DNA of 15,183 nt from Lobulomyces angularis (Eukaryota > Chytridiomycota > Chytridiomycetes > Lobulomycetales > Lobulomycetaceae): NCBI GenBank assembly GCA_027604685.1, contig JADHYX010000362.1, forward strand, positions 7,450 to 22,632, read 5' to 3'. The notes below the pieces were generated by a model. It made no database searches and was not told the origin of the DNA. It saw only the letters and a program-made list of their open reading frames with translations. Both the position numbers and the translations under genes were made by a program. This document shows positions 1-10,200 of this stretch, one piece after another (positions within the stretch are counted from its first letter, which is position 1; each line of letters opens with the position of its first letter).

Positions 1-85
1 TTTTTTTTTTTTTTTTTTTAAAATTTTTTTTTAAAAAAAAAAAAAAAAAAAAAAATTTTACAAATAAAAATTTTCTTTTTTAAAG

Positions 86-150
86 TGGTGCAAAAAATTA
101 AAAATGATAACAAGAAAGTGAAAACACAGATTCAAGTTGATAGTAACTGA
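86..150 (+). CDS. Possible last exon of a gene to the left (doubtful)
   Basis: A pyrimidine-rich stretch ending TTTAAAG at 79-85 could be a splice acceptor. It is followed by an open frame from 88, starting VVQKIKNDNKKVKTQ and ending at TGA 148-150. The residue mix (Lys, Asn, Gln, Val, Asp) looks more protein-like than the poly-Lys/Phe translations around it. No domain is recognisable in 20 residues and the rest of the gene would lie outside the window, across the T/A tracts. It may be chance. If real, it would be convergent with the membrane-protein gene. Confidence 0.15.
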
Positions 151-509
151 TCGAGATTATCCAATTTTTTATTTGGAACGATAAGATGATCAAATAGATT
201 TCATCTTTTCATTTCCAGAAACTAAATTCTTTTTTGCGCTCTAAATCACAAATGGTTTTCATTGCTTTCTTTTAATACCATCTGCATATTCTCTCTTTTT
301 CAAACAAAAATCTTCTTTTTTTTTGTAATAAACATAATATATATATATAAAAAAGTACTGTACGAAATATTAAAGAAAAAAAAAAATTATCTACAATTTT
401 GTTACTTAATTCCCTTAAAAAAAAAAAAGAAAAACAATAAAATTTGTTTAAACAAGAACTTTTTACCCTAGAAACAAAAAAAATAAAATGAAATTTAGTA
501 AAACAATAA

Positions 510-536
510 TTTTGACTTCCTACCTTGAAGTCAAAA
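510..536. repeat. Perfect 10-bp inverted repeat (hairpin)
   Basis: TTTTGACTTC at 510-519 and GAAGTCAAAA at 527-536 are exact reverse complements around a 7-nt loop. On the minus strand it begins 25 nt past the stop codon of the membrane-protein gene, so its transcript would carry it in the 3' UTR. GC pairs in both arms make it stronger than the usual A/T palindromes of this sequence. Confidence 0.6.
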
Positions 537-561
537 AAAGAAAAAAAAAAAGTTGATTAAT

Positions 562-2065
562 TTAATTTTTTGATGTTTTTTGATTTTTTTTTTGATTTTT
601 AAATAAAGTTTTCATATATTTTTTGGCAACTTTTAAATTTTCCCTGACATACTGCTTTCCTTTTCTAATTTTTACTCTTAATCTTTTCTTTTTTTCAATT
701 AAAATTCTCTTGACATCTTCTAAAATTTCACTATATTTTTTATTAAATAAATATTTAAGTAACCAATCTCCCTCAAATATCGTTACACTATAATGAAATG
801 TAAAACTTTTCTTTTTTTTTTTTTTTTGTTTTATTCTTCAATATACCTATCAGTGCTATTGAAAGTGTCTTTTAAACTCTTGGTTAAAAAAAATTGGCAT
901 CCTTTCTTATGTAATTGTGGGTCATTATTTTCATGTGGTCCTGTAACCTTCCCATTGTCATTAGTAACCTCTTTTTTACAAAATTCTTTTAAAAGTAGAT
1001 CTTTTTTGGTTTTTAATAATTCTAATCCAGTGTTGACAGCTACAAGGGTTTCATCAAAGTTTTGTTTCAAGGTTTTTTCCGTTAATGAATGAAAAAAGTT
1101 TTCCAATCTTTTACTTCCAAACCAACTTTCACCCATATTAACATTTTCAAAAGTTCTTCTATTATTTATGCAACTAATCTTAAAAAACCTTTGATAAGGT
1201 AAGCTACAACCATCATCCAATCCCTTATCTTGAACCTGAGGAACATCCACCAAAAAATTTCTATCATTAATGCAGGAACCTTGAAATTTAACAAAACAAA
1301 ATCTGTGTGCTGTACGGAACCCCGTAAACGCAGGTTCAGTAACATTTTCAGCCAGGTCGTTAGTGGAAATAATGCTATTTAATAAAACCAACACTACGCC
1401 AGATATAAAGGATAGCAATAATTTTAAGGATGTAACTTGTTGACTTTTTGAATAGTTATAATTCCAAGAAATTAAACAAGCTTAATTTTCATAGAAAAAA
1501 AATTTTTTTTATCAGTTTTTATGTAAAATTTTTTAAAATAGAAAACAATAGTTACCTTTATTTCTAATGTGAAATAAATTGATAAAATTAGCTTTGGCAA
1601 TTAAAGGGGTCTCTGACGTTGGAGTAGCCTCGACAATTGAAGAGGTACTCTTTAAATCACTTGATTCTACATCATCTATAATGCCGATTTCATCAGTTGC
1701 AATAGTGTCAGTACTCAACTTGGGCAGTGGCACTTCAAGAATTTCTGCTGTATTTCCAGCCCCCAAGTCAGCTCCACTTGCATTAATATCATTCACTTCC
1801 GCTACTTGAGTAACTTCCTGAATGATTTCAATGGAATCAACTTCATCTGGTTCATCGGTAGGTGGCGTTATAGTGTCAACTTTGTGTTCTCCATTTTCAA
1901 CAAAGTCAAAATCGTCATCAGATGAATAGTTCAAGGTTGGCATCACATAGTCATTATCTAATTAAAAAGTAAATGCAAAGATTTAAAAAAGAAGGTAACA
2001 TTAAAATTAAGAAAAGGTTAAAAAATTTTCCATGAATTCATTTTAAGAAAAAAACCTTCACTCAT
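562..2065 (-). CDS. Unrecognised single-pass membrane protein, acidic N-terminus and Cys-containing C-terminal domain
   Basis: I do not recognise a family. Proposed exons: 2065-2056, 1957-1556, 1480-847 and 787-562 (423 aa). The ATG start (MSEDNDYVMPTLNY) is followed by a phase-1 intron. Residues about 1-137 are acidic, low-complexity and probably disordered. Residues 156-175 (LKLLLSFISGVVLVLLNSII) form one hydrophobic helix. The following domain has six cysteines (199, 207, 229, 241, 305, 332) and N-glycosylation sequons at 183 and 345. The last exon gives a basic, helical tail ending KNQKTSKN. Without a signal peptide, an N-cytoplasmic, C-lumenal or extracellular topology is inferred; paired cysteines and sequons agree. 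Exon 3 can also read on to a TAA at 833-831, giving 353 aa. I prefer splicing at GTATAT (846) to the acceptor ending at 788, because that joins a coding-like exon in frame. Confidence 0.65.
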
Positions 2066-2100
2066 TGATTATATCGTATGGTTTTTTAAGCAGCCTTCAG

Positions 2101-2110
2101 TTTATATAAA
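2101..2110 (-). promoter_or_regulatory. TATA-box-like site upstream of the membrane-protein gene
   Basis: The palindrome TTTATATAAA ends 35 nt upstream of the proposed ATG at 2065, with a CAGCTG E-box-like hexamer directly next to it at 2111-2116. Position and sequence suit a core promoter with a very short 5' UTR. The window is so A/T-rich that TATA-like strings arise by chance; the placement is the main support. Confidence 0.35.
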
Positions 2111-2540
2111 CAGCTGTCAGAGTTTGCTTGATTTGTGGAATTCAGAAAAAAAAAAAAGAACGTTGTGCTGCCTGTTTGCTTTTGTGAAATTTTTTTTTTT
2201 TAGAGACTAAAACCCAGTGGCTAACTTTTTTTAAAAAGTAGAACTAATTATTGCAGAAAAATTTAATACAGAAATGCTATATTTTTTTAGTGTTCTGCAG
2301 CTTCCTTGAATCTTCTTTTTCTTGTTTCTCACTTGTTTTATCGTCGAAAGATCAAGTATTCTTACAACTTCAAAAAAAAAAAGGTTACCCAGTCACTCGT
2401 TGTTGACAATTACAACTATCGGTATTTCTTATATCTATTTCATACTTTTTGTACACTTCTGCTAAAAGAACACACATCTTAGTACTATCAATCTAAGAAG
2501 CCATATCTTTTTTTTTTAAATACTATAAATTTAATAGACT

Positions 2541-2574
2541 ACCCAAGTACTTTTTTTTTTTTATTGTACTGGGT
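2541..2574. repeat. Imperfect inverted repeat just past the WBP11 stop codon
   Basis: ACCCAAGTAC (2541-2550) pairs with GTACTGGGT (2566-2574) apart from one bulged base, around a 15-nt loop. It lies 6 nt past the WBP11-like stop codon. In the minus-strand transcript the loop reads AATAAA followed by A's, so a polyadenylation-type hexamer would sit in the loop. A 3' processing or stability role is inference. Confidence 0.55.
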
Positions 2575-2580
2575 TTTTTA

Positions 2581-4110
2581 CTAAACATCTTTTAAAAAAC
2601 TATCTAGCACGTCATCTTCCGTTTTGGGTGCAGCGTTAACAACTATTCTTTTTTTTTTTATAGGCTGGATCACTTTAGCTGTATTGTCTGCCTTCTTCTT
2701 TAATAAAGCTGCTGGAACAAACTGCACTACTTCTTTTTTCAAGTCTCTAACTTGTGGTAGGGCTGAAATTACTGCATTAGTTGCCTCGATTTTTGGTTTA
2801 GGTGCTAATGCTTCACCTGGTTGATAAGATACAAAATTTGGCGCCGATGGTTGTCTTCCGCCTAAATAAAAATATAAATTAATGACTGTAGTCAAAATTC
2901 AATATACCTTGATATGCAAATGGAGGAATTGGCGGTGGAGGAATTCCAAATGGAGGTGGTGGCAGATGTGATGGAAACTGTGGTATAGGCATGCCTGAAA
3001 AGTTTTAATATAATATAAAAAAAAGCTGAGAATCACCTGAATAAGGCGGCACACCAAAGTGAGGTATAGGCATTCCAAAAGGAGGGGGAGGCAATCCATG
3101 AGGTGGATTCGCCTGCTGTTGATGCTGTTGAGGAGGAACAAAAATATGTTGAAATTGAGGTCTTTGTGTATTTTGTGCTGGAGGTCTATGTCTAATTTCC
3201 TGCAAGTTTTCCAAAGAATGAAAGATGTTTGCTTCAACGTCCGGCGCCTCCGATTTAGGAAGTTTAATATGACTTAGATTTTCATACTTCACTTCAAATT
3301 TGCGTTTTTTTTTAGTGCTTTCGACAGCTTTTTTTAAATAAGGTAAAAAAAAAACTTAAAATAAAAAAAAAATTACCTTCAGATTCTGAAGTTGAGTTAG
3401 ACAAATTATCACTTTCGCTTTCACTCTCTGATTCAGATTCAGATTCAGATTCTGCTTCATTTTTTTTTTTTTCATCATCTAAAAAAAATTATTTTGAAGA
3501 TTCTTATTTAACTATTATACCAATTTCCTTGTAGGCTTCTCCTGGCGGTGGAACACCGTAGGGGTTAAAGATAGGATGAAAGTATATCGACTTTTTGGGA
3601 TCATTTGGTATACTAGTATTTACTAATGGAATCTTGTCAGGAACAGTGGAAATGCCCATTGCTTCTTTCGCCTAAATTATAAAAAAAAAAAGGTCATTTA
3701 TGCAATAAATCTCTGAAAAATTTAATAAAAAATATTTTAATTACCCTTTTCACTTTTACTAAATCAGATTCTAGTTTTGAAAGTTTTATTTTTCCATTTT
3801 TATCTAATTTTCCTTTTTTATCAAGGTTTTGATATACTTGAATTTCATTTTCCTAATTATAGCAACATGATAATTAAGGAAATTTAGTTCACACGATATT
3901 TCTGTTTAAAAAATCACCAATTGTGTTAAATCTTTATTAGCTGAAATTAAAGTTCGAACTCTCTCTTTTTCTTCCTTTTGCTTTTTTTTTTCCTTTTTTT
4001 TTAATTGCTGTCGATGTTTATCCAAAGCAGTTTTTGCCTAATTTTTATAGTAGTTTTCAATAAAATTAATTACATTCTATTTTCTATCCAAGTATTTTTT
4101 TATTTACCAT
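2581..4110 (-). CDS. WBP11: WBP11-like pre-mRNA splicing factor
   Basis: WBP11 (SIPP1/Npw38BP) is a nuclear spliceosome-associated protein that binds WW-domain partners such as PQBP1 through proline-rich segments. Exons: 4110-4108, 4037-3918, 3852-3745, 3671-3521, 3478-3377, 3327-3037, 2994-2908, 2861-2581 (380 aa; human is about 640). In order: a Lys-rich helical N-terminus (RQQLKKKEKKKQKEEKERVR), the segment YFHPIFNPYGVPPPG as in plant and fungal members, an acidic Glu-Ser repeat, proline-rich stretches such as GLPPPPFGMPIP split between two exons, and a C-terminal block containing VVQFVPAALLKKK and ending DDVLDSFLKDV, which resembles the family C-terminus. The start is uncertain: this model leaves the ATG alone in its exon, directly before the GTAAAT donor. 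An upstream ATG at 4153-4151 opens a frame (MFKNPQMHST) that joins only if the 15-A run were one base shorter. It is divergent from CFAP65. Confidence 0.85.
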
Positions 4111-4224
4111 TTTTTTTTTTTTTTGTTGAATGCATCTGAGGGTTTTTAAACATTACACTTAAAATCCTAAAATCTGAGTTTAAAAAAAGAAACAAAATTA
4201 TTTTCTTGATTGAATCAAAGGTTG
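4111..4224. promoter_or_regulatory. Compact divergent promoter between WBP11-like gene and CFAP65
   Basis: At most 114 bp separate the two start codons (71 bp if the WBP11 start is at 4153), so both promoters and 5' UTRs must share it. It has a T15 run whose last base is the A of the WBP11 ATG, and two copies of ATCTGAG at 4134-4140 and 4172-4178. I see no RFX X-box (GTNRCC..RGYAAC) of the kind that marks many animal ciliary genes, and no clear TATA box for CFAP65. Confidence 0.6.
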
Positions 4225-7200
4225 ATGATAAATACAGAACAACTGCAGCAACCAAATTTGATAAATTCAAGTAATGTCAATTTATCTAACCCTAATCTAC
4301 CCAAAAAACCAATTCCAACTCCTACCAGAGAGGAGAGAAAGATTCAGTTTGGAATAGATTGCTGCGAAAATGCCCATTTCACACATTGGTAAATTCCAGT
4401 AAAAACGCTTTAGAATTTATTTATATTAATATAGGGAACCTGGAGGTGAACATGTCAAGAATTTAATTGTTAAAAATGTTGCCATGAAAACCCAAAAAAT
4501 TAAATATAAACTACCAAAAACTAAATTTTTTTCAGTTGAATTTCCTGAAAATATAACTTTATCAGCTGGTATGTCTTGGACTATTCCAATTACTTTTAGA
4601 CCAGTTTCAAAAGTATTATTGCAAAAAATAGATATATTTTAATCTTTTTTGTTTTCTTTATATTTAAGGAATGCTATTACGATGTAATCGAATTTCAAAC
4701 ATCATTTGGAAAATTTAATGTCCAAATACATGCTACTTTACCGGAACACGTACTGGAATTTCAAAAATTAATTGATTTTGAATTTTGTCCCATAAAAGAG
4801 ACAGCAAAAAAAACATTTTTATTAAAAAATACTGGTGAATTAGGATCCTATTATGAATTTGAGATACAAAAGCCGTTCTACATTGTAAATAAGAAGGGAT
4901 TTCTGGAACCAAATTACAGTACAAACATGACCATCGAATTCAAACCAGACAATGCCTCTGTATTCAAAGCTAAAGCTATCTGTAAATTTGGCGATTCAAG
5001 TAACTTAACTAGAGCAAAAGGAATAAAAGCATTAAACGTCAATGGAATAGGCAAATACTCTCACATTTCCATTGAAGGTTACGTCAAAGAGTTTGATTTT
5101 GGTGAAGTTTTTGTTGGAAAATATGCGGAAAAAAAATTGATATTAAACAACTTCTCTGCGGTAATTTTTACTTGCAAATTATGATATTTTTTATTTCAGT
5201 TCATTAACGCTAACCTCAATATGTTATATTATTTTTATTTTATTTTTTTCTAGGTGCGCTCAAATTTTAAAATCAAGCAAGTGGAAAAGAATTCTGATCA
5301 ATATTTTGTTTTTTCTCAAACTTCTGGGAGCATCGCACCAGAAAAAAAAATTGAAATAACTGTAAATATCTTTAAAACAAAAGAAAATTTTTTTTCATTC
5401 GCAAATTTATACATGTATTAGATTACCTACACTCCAGTTGCAGCTGGAATGATATGCACAGATTTTTTCGACATTATTACATTATCTGGAAATACTATTA
5501 GAATAACATGTAAAGGAGCCGGAATTGGTAAAGTTGATCCCAAAATTTATTTTTAACTAATTGAGTTTACAATAATGGTTTCAGGTCCGACGGTTTCATT
5601 TACTTCAAGCATTATAAACTTTAATGATGTCCCCGAAAATACCACAGTGATGAGAGCACTTCATATTCACAATCATAGTGCCACCACTGCTTTCTTTCAA
5701 TTTTTAACTGAGCCAAATTCCACTTTTAAAATTGATAAGATTTCAGGAACAATAAATCCAAATTCTTCTTTACCTTTAACAATAAAATTTCAACCAAAAG
5801 AGGCATTAAATTATTATCGAAGAGTGTATTGCTTAGTAGAAAATCAAGATGCAATAGTAAAAAATTAAAATTTGTTTAATTTTTTAAAAATTGCTTTACT
5901 ATTCTAAAGGTTTTAGATCTTTTGGGAACGGGATATAATGATAAACGCAGACCAGCTACCTTTTTACCTCGTCATTTGGAGGCTTATGAAACACGAGTAA
6001 AAAATGGATTAGCAATATTTGGTCCAGAACAGTTAGAAGAGGTGAATTTTTTTCGGATCTACATTTTGAAATTAACTTGATATAGATGATAAAATCTTCA
6101 ATTATCAAATCTGAAAATGGTTTACTTTCGTATATTGATGAAACTCAAAGGGGTCCAAAAGCAGAGGTCTATGATAGCCCCTATGAAGATTCACAATTAG
6201 CCAGCGAATACTTCTACCAAAGTACAGCAACAAACTTATCGGTATGTTTGATGGATACTTTCATTGATTTTGGAAGTTGTTCAAGATATCGCGTTATAGA
6301 ATCGCAAACTATTAGAATTACCAATAGAACAAAAGGAAAGATGGCATGTGTCTGGATACTACCAGGAGATAATGAGTATTATTAAAACAATAAAAAACAT
6401 TTTTTAACTTGTTTTATTATGTTACAGAGAAGAGGCACCATTTACTGTTCATCCACGGGTCGGAGATATTTTACCAAAATGCACTGCAGAATTTAAGGTG
6501 AATTTTAGACCAAAAGCCGATAATAGCTTTTATGGGCAACAGTTGGAGTGTTATGTATATTTTAAAAGTATGAGAAGTTTTAGATTAGTCACAAACGAAA
6601 CCTTTACACCACCGTGGTGCCTAACACCTACTGTTTTAGGGTATCAACGAAGATAAAAAAAAGAATAGTTCATGAAATTTTATTTTTAATATAATAGAAA
6701 CACATTTCCTCCTGGACAAGATTCATTTATTCCGAAAGTTAATATTAACAGCGATAGAATAGACTTTCCTGCTTGTTATGTTGATAAATCAGTATATAGA
6801 ACGATAAGAATTACCAACACCGGTGATACCCCAGTTATGTTTTCTTTTTTGGATGATACAACTGGAAATGGAATTTATCATAGCTCTAAAAATATTGATT
6901 CCATAGGAAGTTTAAATTATCAAACCATTGGTGGAAGTGTACTACCTTCCAGTTCTGGTGGCCCAGTTTTTAGTGTAAAACCAAGAGGTAATTTTGAATG
7001 TAGTTTACCATAAATCCAATATACTTTTTATTCAGTTGGAATGCTGCAGAAAAATGAGTGCCAGTTAATTGTGTTTCGATTTAGTCCTGGTGAAGCTGGA
7101 ATATTTGATCAAACTTTACAAATATTTTTTAATGGAAGTTTTACCAACAGCTATGTAAGTAAAAAAAAAATAACTTACTGGAAATTTTGGGTTTTTTTTT

Positions 7201-10200
7201 TTTATGAAATAAAATTTAGAAAGTTCAAGTTAGAGGAGTAGGTTATTTCCCATTAATAGAATTTGAAGATTATCATTCTTCTGACGCTGAAAATGGTGGT
7301 TTAGTTCCATACTCAGGATTCGGAAATAATAGCATATGTTTTAAGCCAACTTGCATAGGATCTGCTGCTAAAAAAAATTTTATAATTAAAAATTTATCAA
7401 GAATTTCAGTTAACTATGAGGTAAATTTGTGGCTTGTTGACTTGAAATAACAAATTATGTTTGTACTTTAAGTGGGCCGTTCCTAAACAATATGAAAGTT
7501 TTGTATACATATATCCAGTAAGAGGGACCTTAGCACCTAACGGCGTTGAGTCATTGTCTTGTACTTTTGCACCAACATTTGCAAAGAGTTGGGCTATAAG
7601 AATACCTTGCTATTATAATCATCAAAATGAAGGTAATCGAAGATTTTTTTTTTCCCAAAACACAATTAATTTAATAACTTTTTTTTTAAGAGCTGGCAGG
7701 TCAAACAACAAATATTGTTCCCTCCATATTGTCTCCACACACTCAACGAAGAGCAACTTTTACAGTAATGGGATTAGGAGTATTTGGAAAAATATCTACG
7801 GAAATAAAAAATAATCTGGACTTCGGGCCTTGTTTAGTAAATACGATTGTAGAAAAGGAAATTAGAATATTTAATCCTTGTGAATGTGACGTTTATTTTA
7901 AAGTGGAAGCAAAAAGCGCTAATAGTAGACAAAGCTTATTTTTACCAAAATCTTCCAAAAATGATGAGTTGGAGATTGTTCAATCCAGTAATATGTTACC
8001 CGCTAGGTCCCATCAGAATTTAAAAATTAAATGCTGTTTAAAAAATTCCGGAGAACATAACTTTATCATTTCTTACATTTTGGAATGTATGATTAACTTT
8101 TTATTAATTTAAAGTAATTTAACTTAACTCATTATATTTTTCAGCTCCAGTAAATTTTGATCATGCTCCAAACATTCAAAGCAGATTATTAAAAGAAAAC
8201 TCTAAACCAACAGTAACAATTTTGCTATATAAAAAATAAATAAAAATATAAATTTATTTTTGAAGGTAACAAGTTACACTCTATTTGAAGTTAAAGCGAC
8301 AGGTGTGTTTCGATCTATGGAAGTTACAGATATTCGGAGTGAAGGTTTAGGAAAAAAAAGATTATGGGAGCTATTTTCATTAGAAAAGTTCAACAATATA
8401 ATTAGAAATATTATCCCAGATGTTATTCATGAACACGTAATATCTTTACCTTTAAAAAATTTTTTATAATAAATATTTTTAGAATAATAATGACTCTCTA
8501 TTTCCTACTGAACCTAGGATAGACGTTGATGCAATTTCTAAAAATAATGAAGCAGTGCTTGATTTTGATTTTGGTGCAAAACCTATAGGGTAAAAAATTT
8601 TCCATTGTCAAAGTATAACTATTTGCTAGTTGCAAACCCAGCGTAGTTTTGTTAAAGCTTAAAAATAATGGAGTAGTGGCGGTTGATTGGTCCTTTCAGT
8701 TTCCCAACGACTTGGAGGTAAAGTAAATCTTGAAACTACCGAATAAATAAATTATTTTTAAGATTGAAATTGAACAATGGGCTGATCCAGGAGATTATAC
8801 CGAAGAGCAATTACATTATGATTTGATATTAGAAAATGCAATCTTTAAAATTAATCCAAAGGTAATTTAAGTACACTATATTTGATATTGAATATTTGGT
8901 AGATGGGGGTATTGGCTCCAAATGATTTAGTAACCATCACTGTTACATATAGTCACGAATTTAATGGCACACATAAAATCCCAGTTTTATTTAGGTTGAG
9001 AAGTGGCAACACTTCTACAGTATCTCAAAAGGATGAACAAATTAATGATATTAGTTTAATTAATGAAAATTATTCTACAACTATAAAGGAAGGAGGTGGT
9101 GGAAAAGAAATTTTAATCAATTTTCTTGGACATACTGTTTCTCCAAATAAAAAATACTTGCATTTTCATGGATCTGAGCATAAATTTATACCTTCAAATA
9201 TTGGTAATTCACATCATCCAGTTCAGGTATATTATATCATTTAATCCTTGTTTATTTAAATTTTTTTCTCTTTTATTTAGCTATATCCACTTTATAATTG
9301 TTGTTCAGTTTCTGTAGAATACACACTGGACTTGTCAGGTTTAGAACAGGTGCCAATTTTTTAAATAATAAAATAAATTTTAACCCTTTTGGTTGTAAAT
9401 ACAGGTGAAGAAAGAGAATCGTGATTTTCCTGTCTTTCAATGTTTAAAAACGAAGGGTACCATTTCAGCTGGTGAAATTGATTACGTAGATTGGATATTT
9501 AGACCATTGGAAGAAAAAATATATACCGTCGATGTTCCTATCACAATTGAGGGAAAGACCAGAATTATTACTTTTAGTGGTGAAGGAATTCGAGAAACAG
9601 TAATAGATTCTTTGTGTTCTTAATAACTCCTAACAACGTTTTAAATTACTTTATTACAGATAAAGTCTAATACTAAGCTCGACGCAAAAATCCTTCCCCA
9701 CCCAGTTCCGCCGATTCAACTTATAAAAAGTGAGACAGACGTAGCTGAGTTATCTCTAGAAAGAATAAATTTTGGTCATATTCCTTTGGGTGCAACAGTT
9801 CGACAAATTGTTATTGTGAAAAATGTATCCAATGACTTGTTGAGTTTTCAGTGGTGTCTACCTTCTTCGAATTTAAACTTTTTTTCAAACATAAAAGTTG
9901 TACCTGAAAAAGGATCCTTGGAGCCGGGTAAAAGTAGCGTGTGTAAAGTGGAATTAATATCTACTGTTGAGGCTAGATATTATGATTTTGACATTGTCTG
10001 CAAAATTGAAAATGAAACTAAAATGGTATCTAAATACTTCTTTACATCTACTTACTCCGCTAAATTATCGTTTAGGCTGTTTATCAAACAAAAAAGGAAG
10101 CTGCTGAATATGCAAGAAGAGAAAATCGACCATTGAGTGGAGGTTCAAGCAAAGTAGAACAAAAAGTGTCGACTTTAGTTAAATCTAAACGAAAAAGTCA

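Larger units (their letters stand above)
1..561. other. Low-complexity left flank, mostly non-coding
   Basis: The first 55 bases are nearly pure T and A tracts: 19 T, then mixed T, then about 23 A. The rest is A/T-rich with many short homopolymers and scattered stops in all six frames. Apart from the doubtful exon at 86-150 and the inverted repeat at 510-536, I see no coding, tRNA or mobile-element signal. On the minus strand it is the 3' flank of the membrane-protein gene that ends at 562. Confidence 0.6.
2066..2580. other. Intergenic spacer between two minus-strand genes
   Basis: This is the 3' flank of the WBP11-like gene and the 5' flank of the membrane-protein gene. It holds the inverted repeat at 2541-2574 and the TATA-like site at 2101-2110. 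I found no further reading frame, tRNA or repeat family. Confidence 0.6.

Noticed and set aside
262..471. Plus-strand open frame of Phe, Ile, Lys and Asn
   Set aside because: The translation follows the T and A homopolymers, with no domain and no family-like residue pattern.
793..1092. Plus-strand open frame with a Phe-rich start
   Set aside because: It is antisense to exon 3 of the membrane-protein gene and starts in a poly-T run.
1579..1809. Plus-strand open frame of 76 codons
   Set aside because: It is antisense to exon 2 of the membrane-protein gene, which has the expected acidic composition and matching splice phases.
2899..3237. Second minus-strand frame over the WBP11 proline-rich exons
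   Set aside because: It is out of frame with the gene and reads through an intron; His/Leu richness is a shadow of the Pro codons.
4733..4924. Minus-strand open frame inside CFAP65
   Set aside because: It is antisense to exon 3, which is continuous and in phase with its neighbours.
9126..9317. Alternative plus-strand frame over CFAP65 exons 20-21
   Set aside because: It crosses an intron and is out of frame with the ASH-domain coding sequence.
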